A DNA stretch of 64,000 bases from Coniferiporia sulphurascens (GCA_002794785.1 NBBA01000004.1:1674001-1738000), one strand, 5' to 3'; shown: positions 1-12,542, counted from the first letter of the stretch. The notes: a model not told the origin generated them from the sequence alone. Numbers and translations: made by a program.

Positions 1-3000
1 ATGATGCAAGAGTATGCGATAGCCAGGAGCGCGGCAAGTGTGAACATGCCCGCGGCAATCAGGCCCCTTGTATCATCCGGGGGAATGAAGTTCAGGAGCG
101 CGGTGGAGATTGAACCAATAAGCACGCCGAATTGGAGCCATTTCTACAAGAAATGGTCATTAGCGTGCGTTTGTGACTCGAGGGAGGATGAATCAAATAT
201 ACCAAAAAAGTGCGCTCGGATGCGAAGTACACCTTGGGCTCAATACGCACAGGCACTGCTATGCGTTGACCAGCATTCGCTTTCCAAAAGCGAACTAATT
301 CCCGGTCGTCGCCCTTATACCGAATCCCCGGCCTGGCCGGTACCGCCTCGCTCTCAGGGTCGTCGATCGCACTCTCGTCTTGTTCAGAAGATACAGCTGT
401 TGCTAGCCTGCTCTTGAACGTCTTATCGAACGCTTGAGAAGGCGCGAGTGGATCGATGGACAGCGTGCGTGACTTCATGCTCTGTTGATGGGGCCGTTGC
501 AAAATTTGCCGTCTGCTGCGTAAGAATGGAGTGTGTTCATCGTCCGCGGCATAGTCATCTCCGTTCCCGTATGTACGCAAAGGCCCACCGGCCACAAGGG
601 GCTGAGAACTTTCCGCATGGCCTTCATCCAAGACCTCTCCCCTGTTCTTCTCAGCAGCGAGCATTCGCTTGCGTGCGGCAATTGCTTCGGCCACTGCCTC
701 TCCACTCAATCCTGTAGCTTTATCCTCGTCAAGCGCAGGTCCAATGGTAAAATCATCCTCTTCGCCCTCTGAAACAGGCTCAGTGTATGGCCGTTGCTGA
801 GAGTCAGGCGCTATCACGGGTGATCCGGACGCGGATGCGCTGTGTGACGGACGCTCTATATGCATCATCCCCGTGTCGGGTTTAAGAATGTCAATATCCA
901 CTATGTTGTTGGTTCATCAGTCATAACATTCTGACATTTTTTCGCTGATCTTAGTGCTCACTCTGCGGAAGCCAGAAAGGAACGAGGTCTACGCGATGAG
1001 GAAGTAAGGTCGCGCACCCATGAATGAATTTACTATTGACAAAGCACCATAAGACTTAATTCTCTAAAAATGATAATGACTCACCTGAACTTCGGAACAG
1101 CTTCAACCAAGTGTGACTGAACCAAGTCTGTCACCCACTGTGGTGGCTCTTGTCCATACTGAGTTTGTAGTTTGACTTCCAGTACTCCATGCCTTGAAAG
1201 AATTGAATTCAGAATGCCTCAAAATGGTCAGTTGGACATACTTGAACAACTCCTTGTCGTCACCGGGAAGTTGAGGGAAGGGATGGTCGATGCCGATGTC
1301 CGTGCGGCGCCAATTATCCGCAGATCGTTTCCGGCCATCCCAATTGTCTTCACGTACCATCGTGAGTTCCGTGTCGAGAGAAATCCGAACGCGTGCGTCT
1401 CCGGGAAGCTGAAAGGCTGTGCGATTGTAAAATGAACGCATGACTGAAAGGATAATGAAGATAGGCTATGAGATAGCTATATGTTTGAAGACGGGTATGT
1501 TATACCTGGCTTAAGCTTCCGTGTCAGTATAGCATACTGGACTTCGCTCGCAAGCTGGATCATTGATTCGACCTCTTGTTCCGACTTCTTTCCCTTCTTG
1601 ACAAGCTGGCGGAACTCATCATCCATGGTGTATTCGCCACGCAAGAACGCGTTGACGTTCTCTTCCTTGATGGGAAAGCGGGACTTTACCGACTTTTCAC
1701 CAGTCCAGTCCTCGCGGTGTGTTTTGCGCTCGACGAATATCTAGGAGATGCGAGCATTTAATAGAAGGAAAACAAAAATATGCAGGAGGTCCAACCTGTT
1801 TGACACCCATGTCACCATACCATCGCAGACGAATGGCTTCTGCACCCTCCGTCTTCTCAAGCCTCCCAAGATAGAGCTCCAGGTCCTCATTGTCGAAGTA
1901 TATTGAAGTTATCGCTGGACATGGGAGTAAAACAAAATTGCCCACTTCATATACAAGCCCATAGACTGACCAGCATCCTTCGGTTCAAACTCTTTCTTCG
2001 GGTTGAAGACTTAACCCGCGAAGCCGTCAACAGAAATCGCGGAGGGATAAAAAGCTGAAACCGCACCGAGAACAGGAAGATGACGGAGGATTGCTAACTT
2101 GAGGTGAACAAGATTATCCGGATGCACCTGTCGCCAGTTTAAGAGTCAACATAATCAAGCCAATGCCGGAAGCCAGGTCGTACCCAGTATTTCGTCGTCT
2201 GTCGTACGAATGCACTTTGATTTCCACCTGCACTTGAATCGCCTTGGACGGGATGCCCACGCGTGCGCACTAGGTCGTACAACTTCGAAAGCTTCACAAT
2301 GAGGCCATCCCAATTGTACTTGTAGAATGGCCGCCTATCGAGGTAGGAATGGATAAAGTTCTCTTTCATAGCGCGACCTGTTTGTTTCTACAGAGTGTTG
2401 AATGGGGAATCCCTTTCAGGTGACAACCTGGAGCTTACATCATGTTTCTACAAGAAAGAGTGTGGTTGAGATCGACCGGATCTAACGAAGGAAAGTTGAA
2501 AGCACACCTTCAGAATCTTCATGAACCCGGTGAGGTTGAGCTTCGAATACAGCGCCAGGTCGTGGACGTCCGCAACTAGGGTTGCCACCTCCTCCTCGAG
2601 CCATCGGAATTGCTCCTCAAAGGTGTCTGCACTTTTCCCGCTAGCCTCATCGCCGAGTGCATCGTCATCTGAATCGTCCTCAACATCATCGTCCGAGCCT
2701 CCATCGTTCTCATGGACATCACGCCGTTGGTCTTCGACATCCGTTATAGAGCTGCTCTTCCCACGTGACTGATCCCCGTTCTGCGGGCCGCTGAGGGCAG
2801 CGAGGTTAGCATGATAAGCCTCTTCCTCCTTGACCAGACGGTGTACGTCGCCCTCCGCATTCGAAATGCGGTGGGCGAGCTCTGTGGTTTTGGATTTCTG
2901 GAAATCGTGGATCTTGTCGAGCTCGAGCTCGAGCAGCTCTATGAAAGCACGCTCATCATCATCGCTCCATGCGCGAGTGGTAGTGCGAGACTGCAAATTG

Positions 3001-3268
3001 GGGCGGGAGTTAGCAAGCTCCGAGCAGACAGCCGAAACGTGAATGAAGAGCGGCGGCGCTCGAAATACAACTTCCACACAAAGCCAGGGCGCACACAGCA
3101 TAGGTGATAGGCTTACCTTGAGTTCCCGTTTAAGCCTGTTGTAATCGAGATAGTACTCGCGCCATTCGTTGTAAAGGTCGGCCTAGGAGGCGCGTCACTG
3201 TCAGGAGGCGCAGTTGACAATCCAGGAGCGGTGAGAGCACGTACGTTTATTTTCCTGCCGAACTTCAT
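1..3268 (-). CDS. VTC4: VTC4-like vacuolar polyphosphate polymerase (SPX-VTC), partial at left edge
   Basis: Probable catalytic subunit of the vacuolar transporter chaperone complex, which makes polyphosphate from ATP and moves it into the vacuole. The start at 3268 (MKFGRKI) is chosen because SPX proteins begin with MKFG; an upstream ATG at 3316 is in frame. The SPX domain is spread over several exons ([16 protein letters not shown] near 3125-3180, an acidic insert, then [13 protein letters not shown] near 2320-2360). The tunnel domain follows: [20 protein letters not shown] (~1850-1910), [20 protein letters not shown] (~1380-1440), [10 protein letters not shown] (~1150-1190) and KFIHG...[11 protein letters not shown] (~960-1030). 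A long Ser/acidic linker precedes the first transmembrane segment ([14 protein letters not shown], ~80-130) and a second at 1-60. The C-terminus lies outside the window. At least seven short introns are placed by clean splice joins. Lys in LEVKLQ and Arg in DARVRI match polymerase residues of the family. VTC1-3 paralogues are less likely because the match to VTC4-type sequence is long and unbroken. Confidence 0.93.
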
Positions 3269-3566
3269 GGGCTGGGACGAGGGTGAGACAGGATGGAACA
3301 GAAGAGGAACAGGCAAGCCAGGAAGAAGCGAAGGAATAAAATAATGAAGATTAAATTAGACCGCCTCGCTCACGAATTGCCCGAGCTGGGTGACGGCCAA
3401 GCGACGAACGTGCGTAGCCTTACATGGAAGTATCGAGCAGCTCACGCGTGATCGCCTGCACAGCCTCTCGTCTAGCCCGAGGCCAAAAAATATGTCTGTA
3501 GGTTTTCGGTTTCTTATAAACAAAGAAAGGAGTATAATTTATTTCTATGGTTCCTGATACGACCAT
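3269..3566. other. short intergenic stretch upstream of VTC4-like gene
   Basis: I see no gene here. It contains the presumed 5' region of the VTC4-like gene and the tail side of the next minus-strand gene. No recognisable regulatory site was found. Confidence 0.4.
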
Positions 3567-5218
3567 TCACCTTGTCCGACAGCTACGCGCCGTGAATGGC
3601 AGTGCCGTGACCGATCTGAACTTTGGTTCCAGCGGGACTCGGATACACAGACTCGCAAAGGTGAGCTCCTCTGCTGTTTCAGACTTCTTTAAAGCGGTTT
3701 TAGTAAGGAGCATCTGTTTTCTGTGGGGCTCTAAGACAAGGATGCTATTCAGCACTTTTGTAATGTCACCGTAGCTCGAGTTCGCCGTGCATATCCCCTT
3801 CACCGGTAGAGGCAGCTGCGCACACGAGCCAATACTAGATAGCGCCACTGAAATAGCTCCTGCATATGACACTACACGCACACGGTGGAGCTCCGCAGAA
3901 GCAATGCATGCAGCCAGTGTCTCTAATATTTCAATCTGTTGCGGAAGAACTCTGACAAATCGAACCCTAAGTCTTCGGGCCGAATTCTCTTTCGACTCAG
4001 CAGCAAAAGGCCATAGTTGTCATGTCCCGTACCAACTGACTCGGAGTCCTGTAATGTCGGGACGGAATAACAAAGAATAAGGGATAGTCTTTCGAGGGCC
4101 GAAACAACGAGTTCAAGCGCAAGACAACCCGTGATGAATCAGAAGAACCTCCCCAAAATTTCACGTAGTTCAACAGTACATCACAGCCTGCTATCTGATC
4201 TCGAATCAAACTCGGAAGGAGCACAGACAATATGGGCGAGCTGCAAAGAAGTGTAAGAACACGGGGCAAAGAAGCTCTTCGTTCCTGACCGTAAGTGACC
4301 TGCGTGTTGCAATATGCATCCGATATCATTCAAGCCGCATTCCCATTTCATGTAAGAAGGCTCCAAGACTTCGATGATGAAGTTGGCATCATTTTCCTGG
4401 CTCGCCGATTACAGCACCCCGGCCACCCTTGTTTCTCCCCCTTTTCCTACTAGTGTTGGGGGCGATTATATCCTGGATATCTTAAAGGGAATAGGCTCCA
4501 GCATCCGGTTCAGTTAAAACTGCGGTGTCAAGGAAGTCTAGACTGCCGAGGGCGACCTTGAGGACATGAAAAAGGATATCCCCTATTGCAGCCGGGATGT
4601 AGCCTTTCCATAGCTCAGATATTAGCACACAGTTGACATGTGAGACCCTTGAACTGAGTTCGAGATAGAGCTGAAAGTCCCCGCGTGTCCTGGAGCGGCC
4701 AGGTTATTCCGGAAGAATTCGATAATGTCGACGTGTCAAGATGTGCAGCGTTCTTCGTTTCAAGTTGGAACTCTCATGTAGAAAGCACAATGTCCCTTGT
4801 GGATAGCGGATGGAAAGAGTAAGGAACTCTATAAGGCTGGGTCGAGGGAGGGTCACGGCAACTTGAAATGCCCTGAACCCAGATTGGTAGGAATCAATAT
4901 CGGCGATGATACTCACAGAACCTGTGATGACGAGGGAGGGAACTGGCCGTATTGGTCGCTTCGCCAAGCTGCACTTGACTCGAAAATCATAGACGTGCAC
5001 AATGACGACTATAGAGAGCCTATCTTAAAAGCTGAAGCAAAAAGAGACGACGCGTTAAAACGGCAACTTGAAGGCGGTGGATTCCTGATTGTATCGATCG
5101 TTTAGTTGTGTATCGGATTCAGTGTAGTATTTATTACCTTATGCCACTTCGTCACTGCAAGAGGTGTCAAGCACAAGAAGACAAGTCTGAGAAGTATTGC
5201 TTGGACGTTCCCTTTCAT
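3567..5218 (-). CDS. unrecognised multi-exon gene with predicted signal peptide
   Basis: No family recognised. The proposed start at 5218 opens with a basic N-terminus and a leucine-rich hydrophobic stretch (MKGNVQAILLRLVFLCLTPL) that looks like a secretion signal. Open frames continue leftwards, separated by plausible short introns: SSLCTSMIFESSAAWRSDQY (~4930-5020), FQVAVTLPRPSLIEFLTLSI (~4740-4870), SHVNCVLISELWKGYIPAAI (~4510-4680), NFIIEVLEPSYMKWECGLND (~4300-4400) and CDVLLNYVKFWGGSSDSS (~4130-4190). Two 3' ends are possible. One frame stops near 3928. The other, through an intron ending in CTTAG near 4000, runs on through LPQQIEILETLAACIASAEL and SIGSCAQLPLPVKGICTANS to a stop at 3567. 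The join between the second and third blocks lacks an obvious donor, so the locus could be decayed. It is divergent from the gene starting at 5486, leaving about 270 bp of shared promoter. Confidence 0.35.
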
Positions 5219-5485
5219 GTTGCCTCGTTGAAACAGGACCCAATTACCTGAGGCAGCTTCGTGAATCGATAGGGCGCACGGAGAGCAAAAACTGAGGTGA
5301 TTCTAAGGCGTGACTGCCGCCAATCTCCGGGATAAGCCAGCTCGCGTGGTTGTCGCATGGCTGGCTGCGCATTTACGTCACGCGTACGGGCTTAGAGCTG
5401 GTTATTCGGGCGTTAGGGTCTTGGCTGCCACTCACTGTACTTGGGACTCGCCACCCAGTCAGTCCTCTCCTCGACGCCGTCCGCG

Positions 5486-7655
5486 ATGCCCCCGCTCACA
5501 TTTGCCTACTACTGCTCGGGGCATGGTACTATTTCAGACTTTACTTCTTTGTATAAACTAATTATGTGCTGGTCTTTGCAGGCTACGGACACGCAACACG
5601 CGTGTCTGCGGTCGCTACGTATTTACGCCAGATGGATGAATCTCCGACCGTCCACATAGTTTCTTCGGCGCCAAAACATGTTTTCACGCAGGCAATCTCC
5701 AGCGGAGCTCTTTACCGATATGCTGAAATAGACCCAGTAATTGTACAACCACTCGCGTGAGCTTATTTATGTTCCGCTCTAGTGCACATTTCGTTCGGCT
5801 AATTCTCTATCTATGCATAGTTACCATGTAGACAGAAGAAAGAGTGTTGACGTTCTCAAGGATTTCCTCTCCAAAGAGAGTCAGAAATTGAAAGAAGAAC
5901 AGACCTGGCTTAAGGAGAACAACGTGGACTGTGTGCTGAGTGATGCGGCATTCTTGGCTTGGTACGTACGCTTACCGACGTGTCGGTCTTGGCTAATTGC
6001 TGGTCCACGGGGAAATTAGCAAGGCCGCTAACGCGGCAGGCATACCATCTGCCCTTATAACCAACTTCACGTTTGATTCTGTATATAGCTATCTTTCGAT
6101 TGAATCTCCTGTGGGTCCGTCATCAACACACTTATGCCCCGACACGGACCACCATAACAAGGCCATTTCGCTAATTGATAAGTCAATACCACCAGAGGAA
6201 TTGTTTTCCCTAGTGAATATACTACAGGACGGATACCGTTGTGCTGAGCTTCTTATTCGTCTTCCTGGCAATATTCCTATCCCATCATTTCACGTTTTAC
6301 CCGCCCAGCCGTCATATCTTTGGACGGACACAGTACGAAATGCGTTTCACGCAGATATTCAATTATCGCTTTCCAGAGACGTTACCTCTGGTGATCTTCA
6401 TCCCTCTGTTCCGTTCCCCGTCAACTTGAACAGGCAGAAGCCCCTCCCGCGTAAAGTTATACAAAGCCCACTCATTGTGCGCCATCCGTCCGAGGACGCA
6501 TATAGCCCAGAGGGACGCAAGCGTGTTTTGGATGCTGCTGGGGTCTCTGCACGCCTACAGGCAAGGAGCACGAAAATATTAATTGTGAGTTTCGGAGGTC
6601 AAGTCTTCCGCAAGCCGAGTAGTCGCACGCCCTCAAGAAGTCACAGTCCTATGAGTTCTCCCGCACGGAGTACAAACGTGTCGCGGACGGCATCGGCAGA
6701 CTCAGCTAGCTCTTCTGGGAGTGAATATTCCACGCGCGATCATTATACTGGTCCCGCACACCACGACCTTGCGTCGCATAAGGAGGGCTTCGTGCACGTT
6801 GTCGCGCCCGTCGCGTCGCCATCACACCTTTGGGTGCCAGGTGCGCCTCCCGCGAACAAGATGCGAACATCGCCTTCCCAGCCTTTCGTCGCAACTCAAA
6901 CGGAATTGGTGTCAGAACCTCTGTCCATTGAGACGGGTTCGAGTAACTCTGTTGTAGAAACAATGGATGAAAGCTCGCCGTATGCGTATGCCCACACAGA
7001 ATTGGCATCCACTCACCCCAAGCTATCTGATTCCGAGCGTGCGCCTTGTTTTCTTCCTGACTCTTCGTGGATAGCAATTGTATGCGGCGCAACCAATGCT
7101 GCGAAAGGCTCAGCCGCGGCCACCACTGCGGAAGATGACGAATTGCCCGCGAACTTCTTCATTGCACCGCGCGATGTATACATGCCTGATCTGACCGCAG
7201 TTGGCGATGTGTTGCTCGGAAAGCTAGGGTACGGCACTACCGCGGAATGTGTCGACGCGGCAACGCCATTCGTATTCGTTCCGCGGCCACTGTTTGTCGA
7301 GGAGCACGGTCTCAAACGTCTCCTCATGCAGGAGGGTGTCGGTGTGGAGCTGTCGTGCGAGCGGTACGAAGCAGGTGACTGGGCAGCCCACGTCCAAATC
7401 GCATGGGAAGCCGGGCGTGCGATGAAAGAGCACAAGAGAAAGGTAGGGGAGAATGGAGAGAGAAAAAGACAAGGCGAGAAGATGGCGCGGGAACTCGTGG
7501 AATGGGTTCACGAGTGGCAGTGTGCAGACGCACATGCTGCGGAAGGAGTGAAAGAAAGGGAAGGCAAGCGTGTGGATGGACCCACACCCCCTGGAAAAAA
7601 CTGCTCATCGGACCCTTTGGAATTTAAACGAGCGAACGTTTTCTTCGACAACTAA
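5486..7655 (+). CDS. glycosyltransferase-like protein resembling the N-terminal half of plant L-arabinokinase
   Basis: The protein begins MPPLTFAYYCSGHG, then after a short intron GYGHATRV (~5582), followed by HIVSSAPKHVFTQAI, NNVDCVLSDAAFL and AANAAGIPSALITNFTFDSV (~6020-6080). These blocks match the GT-B-like N-terminal domain fused to galactokinase-type arabinokinases in plants. The C-terminal lobe is also present: DVYMPDLTAVGDVLLGKLGY, GTTAECVDAATPFVFV and a basic helical tail (~7170-7560). The last exon runs unbroken to TAA at 7655, and no GHMP-kinase motifs follow. A low-complexity Ser/Pro/Arg block of roughly 150 residues (~6600-6960) separates the two lobes. Three introns are seen: after GHG (GTACTA...TGCAG), after IVQPLA (GTGAGC...CATAG) and after DAAFLA (GTACGT...ATTAG). 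The start was chosen because this ATG directly precedes the conserved FAYYxSGHG block. Substrate and reaction cannot be read from sequence; a nucleotide-sugar enzyme or a non-catalytic lectin-like role is inferred. Confidence 0.8.
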
Positions 7656-7907
7656 AACCCGACGAGGTCTTCAACCGAATACCTTGCCCTTTACAGTTGT
7701 ATTTCTTTGAATTGTGCCTGGACATTTACTTTTTGCATGGACTAGGACATCATTATCTTACAAACGCAATTAGATACCATATCGAAGTCTAAATAGTTTT
7801 ACCAGATCATGTTTACGCCGTTCGTAATCAGGAATTTAGTTTACACACTCTATACCAGTAATCCTTTGATTTAAACAGTCTAGCAATTGGTCTAGCATTT
7901 GCAAGGT

Positions 7908-9127
7908 CTATTGCGCGATGCCCTCGCTTTCCGCAAGTCTTGCCTGGGATACCTGGACTACATTGAACTTCTTGTAGCGGTAATAGTCCCGTACTACACT
8001 GATACCGCAAGTACCCTTCATATCACGGATAATTGCATTGAGAAAAAATGTGTGGAGGTGAAGGAGTTGCTCACTTTAAATATTTCGACGAGCACAAAGA
8101 TTTCAGGGTCTACAAGGTCAACTTTATGTGGCGTCGGTACGCATTGCGCAATTGCCTTTATGACCTCGTCGCGCGATACAGTATTATGATTTCGCATTCG
8201 CAGCTCAACCCTGTACTGAAATTGTATCCGTCATGGGCACTTGCATATTTTTTTAAATAAAGGGAACGAAAAGAAAAATTCTCACGCGATACGCCTTGGA
8301 CTCTTCGTTTTCGAATACCGGCGTCACGATGCGTTTGCATAGGGAAACTATTTCGGCTATGTTGGAATCGCATGAGCTGGAGACAGGGGTAAGCCGCTGC
8401 GTGCTCCTGCAACAAGGTTTCAATTTTCCGAACACTTGTGCAAGGGATACAATGACGCATATACCGAGTGTGCGTAATCCCTGTCTTCTCAACGTTCCTC
8501 ATGTGCAGCTCCACCAGCGCAACAGGATCCACCGGAGGTTTGCAGGATATGAATACCACTGTAACAAAATGTGCGTTGTGATGTGAGTCGGCTCCCGAAC
8601 TAGCTTGAGCTGTACTGACTGCAAGGGGTGTCGGTAGGACAGTTCGCTAATGATGCATTCAGCTGTTGATTCCAAAAACGGGTATAGGCTATATGCGCAC
8701 CAAAACGTTTCTGGTTTCTTGGACGCTTCATTCTCTGCACCTCCCTTGCCACCGCCTTCTCCAGGTCCTCGCCCTGATCATTTTCCGAGTCGCTACTTCC
8801 GTCGGCATTGTCTGTGTGCTCCTTCGTCTCTTCTGGCAATAATTCTTTCGATAGCTAAAGATCAGCAGATAATTATCAATAAAGTTAGTGAATAGAGAAG
8901 CCGAGATACTCACTGATTCAAAGAGATCGTACACTTCCCCGACAGTCTGCTTCTCCTTGCCCTTGACGCACGTCACCCAGACACCAGGCCCGTCGATGTT
9001 TCGTTTCGTCCAGATAGAGGTCCCGTCCTACTGAGCTTGCAGTGAGAATATGTATATCTTCAAAGCTCGGAAGACATGCAGAACGAAACCGTTTCTTGCT
9101 TGTGCGTCTAGATCTGTCATCCGACAT
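7908..9127 (-). CDS. TAN1: TAN1/THUMPD1-like tRNA acetylation cofactor
   Basis: Homologue of TAN1/THUMPD1, the THUMP-domain protein that works with the NAT10/Kre33 acetyltransferase to form N4-acetylcytidine at position 12 of tRNA-Ser and tRNA-Leu. Visible conserved blocks, in order on the minus strand: DGTSIWTKRNIDGPGVWVTC (~8970-9027), KGKEKQTVGEVYDLFE (~8925-8965), an acidic linker, then PPVDPVALVELHMRNVEKTG (~8475-8540), TPVSSSCDSNIAEIVSLCKR (~8335-8400), and the C-terminal motif GISVVRDYYRYKKFNVVQV (~7935-8010), ending in TAG at 7908-7910. The first exon (MSDDRSRRTSKKRFRS) joins in frame to DGTSIW only if the intron at 9079-9028 uses a GC donor. An alternative start at 9120 reaches the same acceptor with a normal GT donor, so the N-terminus is unsure. 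The gene faces the arabinokinase-like gene tail to tail. Confidence 0.88.
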
Positions 9128-9584
9128 CGTAGTTCGTTCAGGATATCTTTGACGAAGATCGGCGCCTATGCGGATCGTCAGAATAAGGAAGGCGCATGAT
9201 CGAACCGGGGTTTGCCGGCTGAGTCGAACGGACTTTTAAACGCGAGGGCGTGGCGATCTCGTTACTTTGTTCGAAATGTTCGAATTTCTCTGAGTTCTTG
9301 TGACCAAACAGAACCACTTCTTTGACTTATCCAGTTACGTCCCAATTTTCCCTCGCTATGGAATATATCCTCTCTCGGCAGTGGTTCCAGCGCCTTTAGT
9401 AACTTCAGCTGCGGGACGGCCCTTGCGCACTTCCTATTGGTGGTCGAAATGGAATCTGCCAGTGCATGCGACTTCGTGTGTGTTTGCGGAAGAAGTCTTA
9501 AGCTAACCCACCAGCGTTTACGCTATCTTAAACGTGGTCGACGGCGGCACATCTCGAGCAACCGCCTTATCCCGCTCCCTCACT
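9128..9584. promoter_or_regulatory. divergent intergenic region between TAN1-like and MFS genes
   Basis: This roughly 450 bp stretch separates two divergent starts and must hold both promoters. No long open frame with coding character and no clear TATA box or operator was recognised. Confidence 0.4.
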
Positions 9585-12157
9585 ATGTCGATCCACGAAG
9601 CTAGTGTCGAGAAAGAGTCGCTAGAGAAAGCCTCCCTGGAAAGGGGATCTTCAATCGCGGAAAATCCTCCTTTCATTATTGATGAAGAGAGGGATAAGAA
9701 GCTTTGGAAGAGGCTGGACCGCAACCTCATGCCTATCATATCGGTCCTTTTTTTGCTTTCCTTCTTGTAAGCTTTCTATCATTTGATTTAACCTACCAAA
9801 GGATGTTGAATCGAAAACCTGGACTAAAGAGATCGTGCTAATATCGGTACGATGTGCCCTCGTCCCTCCTCTATTGAACTCTACTGGCTGACCAGAGGCG
9901 GCTCTGTGTTCTTGTCTATAGGCAATGCCTTTGCTGCCGGTCTAATAAAGGATTTGCATCTTGTTGGACTACAGTCGAATATAGCGTCGATGGTCTTTTA
10001 CCTTACATACAGCACGTTCGAAGTACCTGCGAATATGTTGATGAAGCTTATCCGTCCTCGCTTCTGGAGTGAGCTCTCGTTCCTACGGACCTTAACATTC
10101 AATGGTCTCACTCACACTACAGTACCTTCAACTATGCTGGCATGGGGAGTTGTAAGCGACTGGGCTGAGAATTATTTCAAATTGCTGTGCTAAAGAGTTA
10201 TGTTAGGTCTTAACGCTTTTTATACTCGTGAAGGACTATCATGGCCTTATAGTGTACAAAGAGTCACGAATTGTCTGATGGTCTCACTGCTAACAATGAT
10301 TTAGGGCGCGCTTGTTCCTTGGCATTGCAGAGACTGGGATTTTTCCTGGTGAGTTCCGGACGTAGCGTAGTTCTTCAGCTAATTTGACGATTTCTGAACA
10401 GGCGCCCTGTACTACATTTCACTGTGGTACCCTCGTAATCAACAAGCATACAGAGTAGCCATATTTTTCTCAATTGCTGTCACAGGAGGTATGCCACAAT
10501 CCTTTCGTAAACCCAAAGCTTTGTCTAATCACGCATAACACAGTCGCATTTGGGGGTAAGCTCATTTAATTTTGGGCGAACGACTGCAACGAAAAAGTGA
10601 ACACCTTGTGACAAAAGGAATTCTCGCCTTTGGAATATCACACATGGAGGGGTGAATAATAGTAACCAATGTGCCACATTGAAAATCTCTGACTTTGCGT
10701 TCCAGTGTCGGAGGCCTGCATGGATGGGCTTGGATTGTCCGTTTTCTTCTTTACTTTTTGGTCGCCCGTCATCTCATTCTTTGAGTATTCTTCTAGTTTG
10801 GACTTGAAGGAATGGGTGAATTGCTATCATTCTCGTCGTGAGCGGGTCTCGGCAATTTAACCTTTTTTTTTTTAGCAACGGTGGTACTGTCTATCATCGC
10901 GTTTCTAACGATTCATGATGTTAGTGGTAGTTTCTTGTCGAACCATGCCACATACTAATCTGCACGATACAAGTACCCGGAGACGGCGACTTTTCTCGAA
11001 GAGGACGAGCGCCTATACCTTATCGAACGGCTTAAATTTGACAGGACGTATTTATCGACGCGATTTGACATGCGATTTGTATGGCAGGCTTTCAAGGATT
11101 GGAAAATCTATGCGCAAATTGGAGTCTACATTGGGTTTGTACTGTTTTCCTTCTCTCCGTCCATTGCACTGACTATTGTTTTTTTAGCTTCCTTATTCCA
11201 GTATACGCACTTGCGCTTTTCCTTCCGACTATAATTACCGAGCTCGGCTTTACCGCTGCACAGGCGCAACTGCTCACTGTTCCGCCATACGTGATTGCCA
11301 TGCCACTCACCATGTATACGTCCATCATCTCCGACAGATATAGCCTTCGTGGTCCATTCCTTCTGTTCTGGACGGCTTTTGGCATTGCTGGGTTTGCAAT
11401 CCTGTTTTCCACAAGTGCGCCGTGGGTCGGGTACACAGGATCGGTCATTGGTGCAATTGGTGCTGTGAGTCCTGTCCCGGCTAGTTTGGCCTGGGTCGGA
11501 AATAATTGCGCAGGAGATCTGAAAAGAGGTACGCCGGGGGTGTTGGTGACGAGTCTCTGAGATAGTTAGCTAATGTCAATCATAGCTGTCGGCTTGGCTA
11601 TTGTGTTGGGAGGTGCAAACGTCTTCGGGTGAGTTCCCGGAAAATCGTTTGGTTTAGTCCATAAGTCTGATCCCTGGAAAAGGATCATTGCATCCTTTAC
11701 GTACAGGTAAATTGTCCTTTTTAGCATTTTCATTTAGCTGCTTCACGATAGTGTTGCAGGATGTCAGAGGCACCTAGATATCGTACTGGGCATGCGAGTG
11801 AGCAGTTTATTTGGAGACTCCTCGGAAAGAAAATGCTGATTGTACATTTTTTCTCCAAGTTGTCATGGGCTTCATGTGCCTATCGTGAGTTTGCTTCTGC
11901 CTAAGATTCGACGTGTATAGTCATGGCTGATCATGGTTGTGGCGTGCCCATGTAGCTTTGCGCTCAGCGTATTAATGATATTTGTTTATAACCGAATAAA
12001 CAAGGCGAGGGACGAAAAATGCAGGAGAGATGGGATTGGGGAGAACATGCGGGAAGATTTTGCCGATCTTGGAGACGACAGTCCACTCTTTAGGTATGTT
12101 GCTCGGCTGAACAATATGTGGTCGGATGATCCTTATATATCCAGGTATACACTCTGA
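9585..12157 (+). CDS. MFS transporter, allantoate permease (Dal5) family
   Basis: Plasma-membrane proton symporter of the anion:cation symporter family (fungal Dal5/Tna1/Vht1-like), usually carrying allantoate, nicotinate, other carboxylates or vitamins; the substrate cannot be assigned. The cytosolic N-terminus (MSIHEASVEKESLEKASLER) leads to KLWKRLDRNLMPIISVLFLL and then the family signature DRANIGNAFAAGL, built from a small exon. Later blocks are ARLFLGIAETGIFPGALYYI, FSIAVTG, GWAWIFGLEG, TATFLEEDERLYLIERLK, the central-loop exon KDWKIYAQIG, and the second half (FLPTIITELGFTAAQAQLLT, VPPYVIAMPLTMYTSIISDR, VGNNCAGDLKRAVGLAIVLG). The tail ends DDSPLFR|YTL, where a GTATGT...CCAG intron restores the stop at 12155-12157. 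About a dozen short introns interrupt the gene. I saw no unavoidable frame break, but the small exons between 10.1 and 11.0 kb were not all verified. Confidence 0.88.
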
Positions 12158-12542
12158 GAAAACGTGGTAGGAGGGAATCAGCATTCAGTGCAAGTGAATT
12201 AAATGGCGGGCGACTTGAAAGGGCCGGCATTATGTACTGATTTCGGAGAAGATATATATACCTCACATTAAATGCTATTTTTTGATGGATCAAATAAATA
12301 CTGATGACGTATAGGGATCGGTGCACGCGTTTATCTTATCCCCTTGAACTCGGAATTCCCCGAAAGAAAGCTCGCGTGACTCCGCCCCCGAGTCCGGGCC
12401 ATGCTGCAGCTGCACGCTCTCTCGGAACCACTAAGCTGAACCGGACGCCACATTGTGTATCATACACGTTCCGGTTTCTCCATCTAACCATCGCTTTCTT
12501 GCTTTTGAGCCTAAGATACAGAAGTAACCGTGCCAAAAAAAA
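12158..12542. other. intergenic region between MFS transporter and paladin-like gene
   Basis: About 385 bp, AT-rich near 12240-12300. It is presumed to hold the MFS 3' end and the paladin-like promoter. I see no gene in it. Confidence 0.4.
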
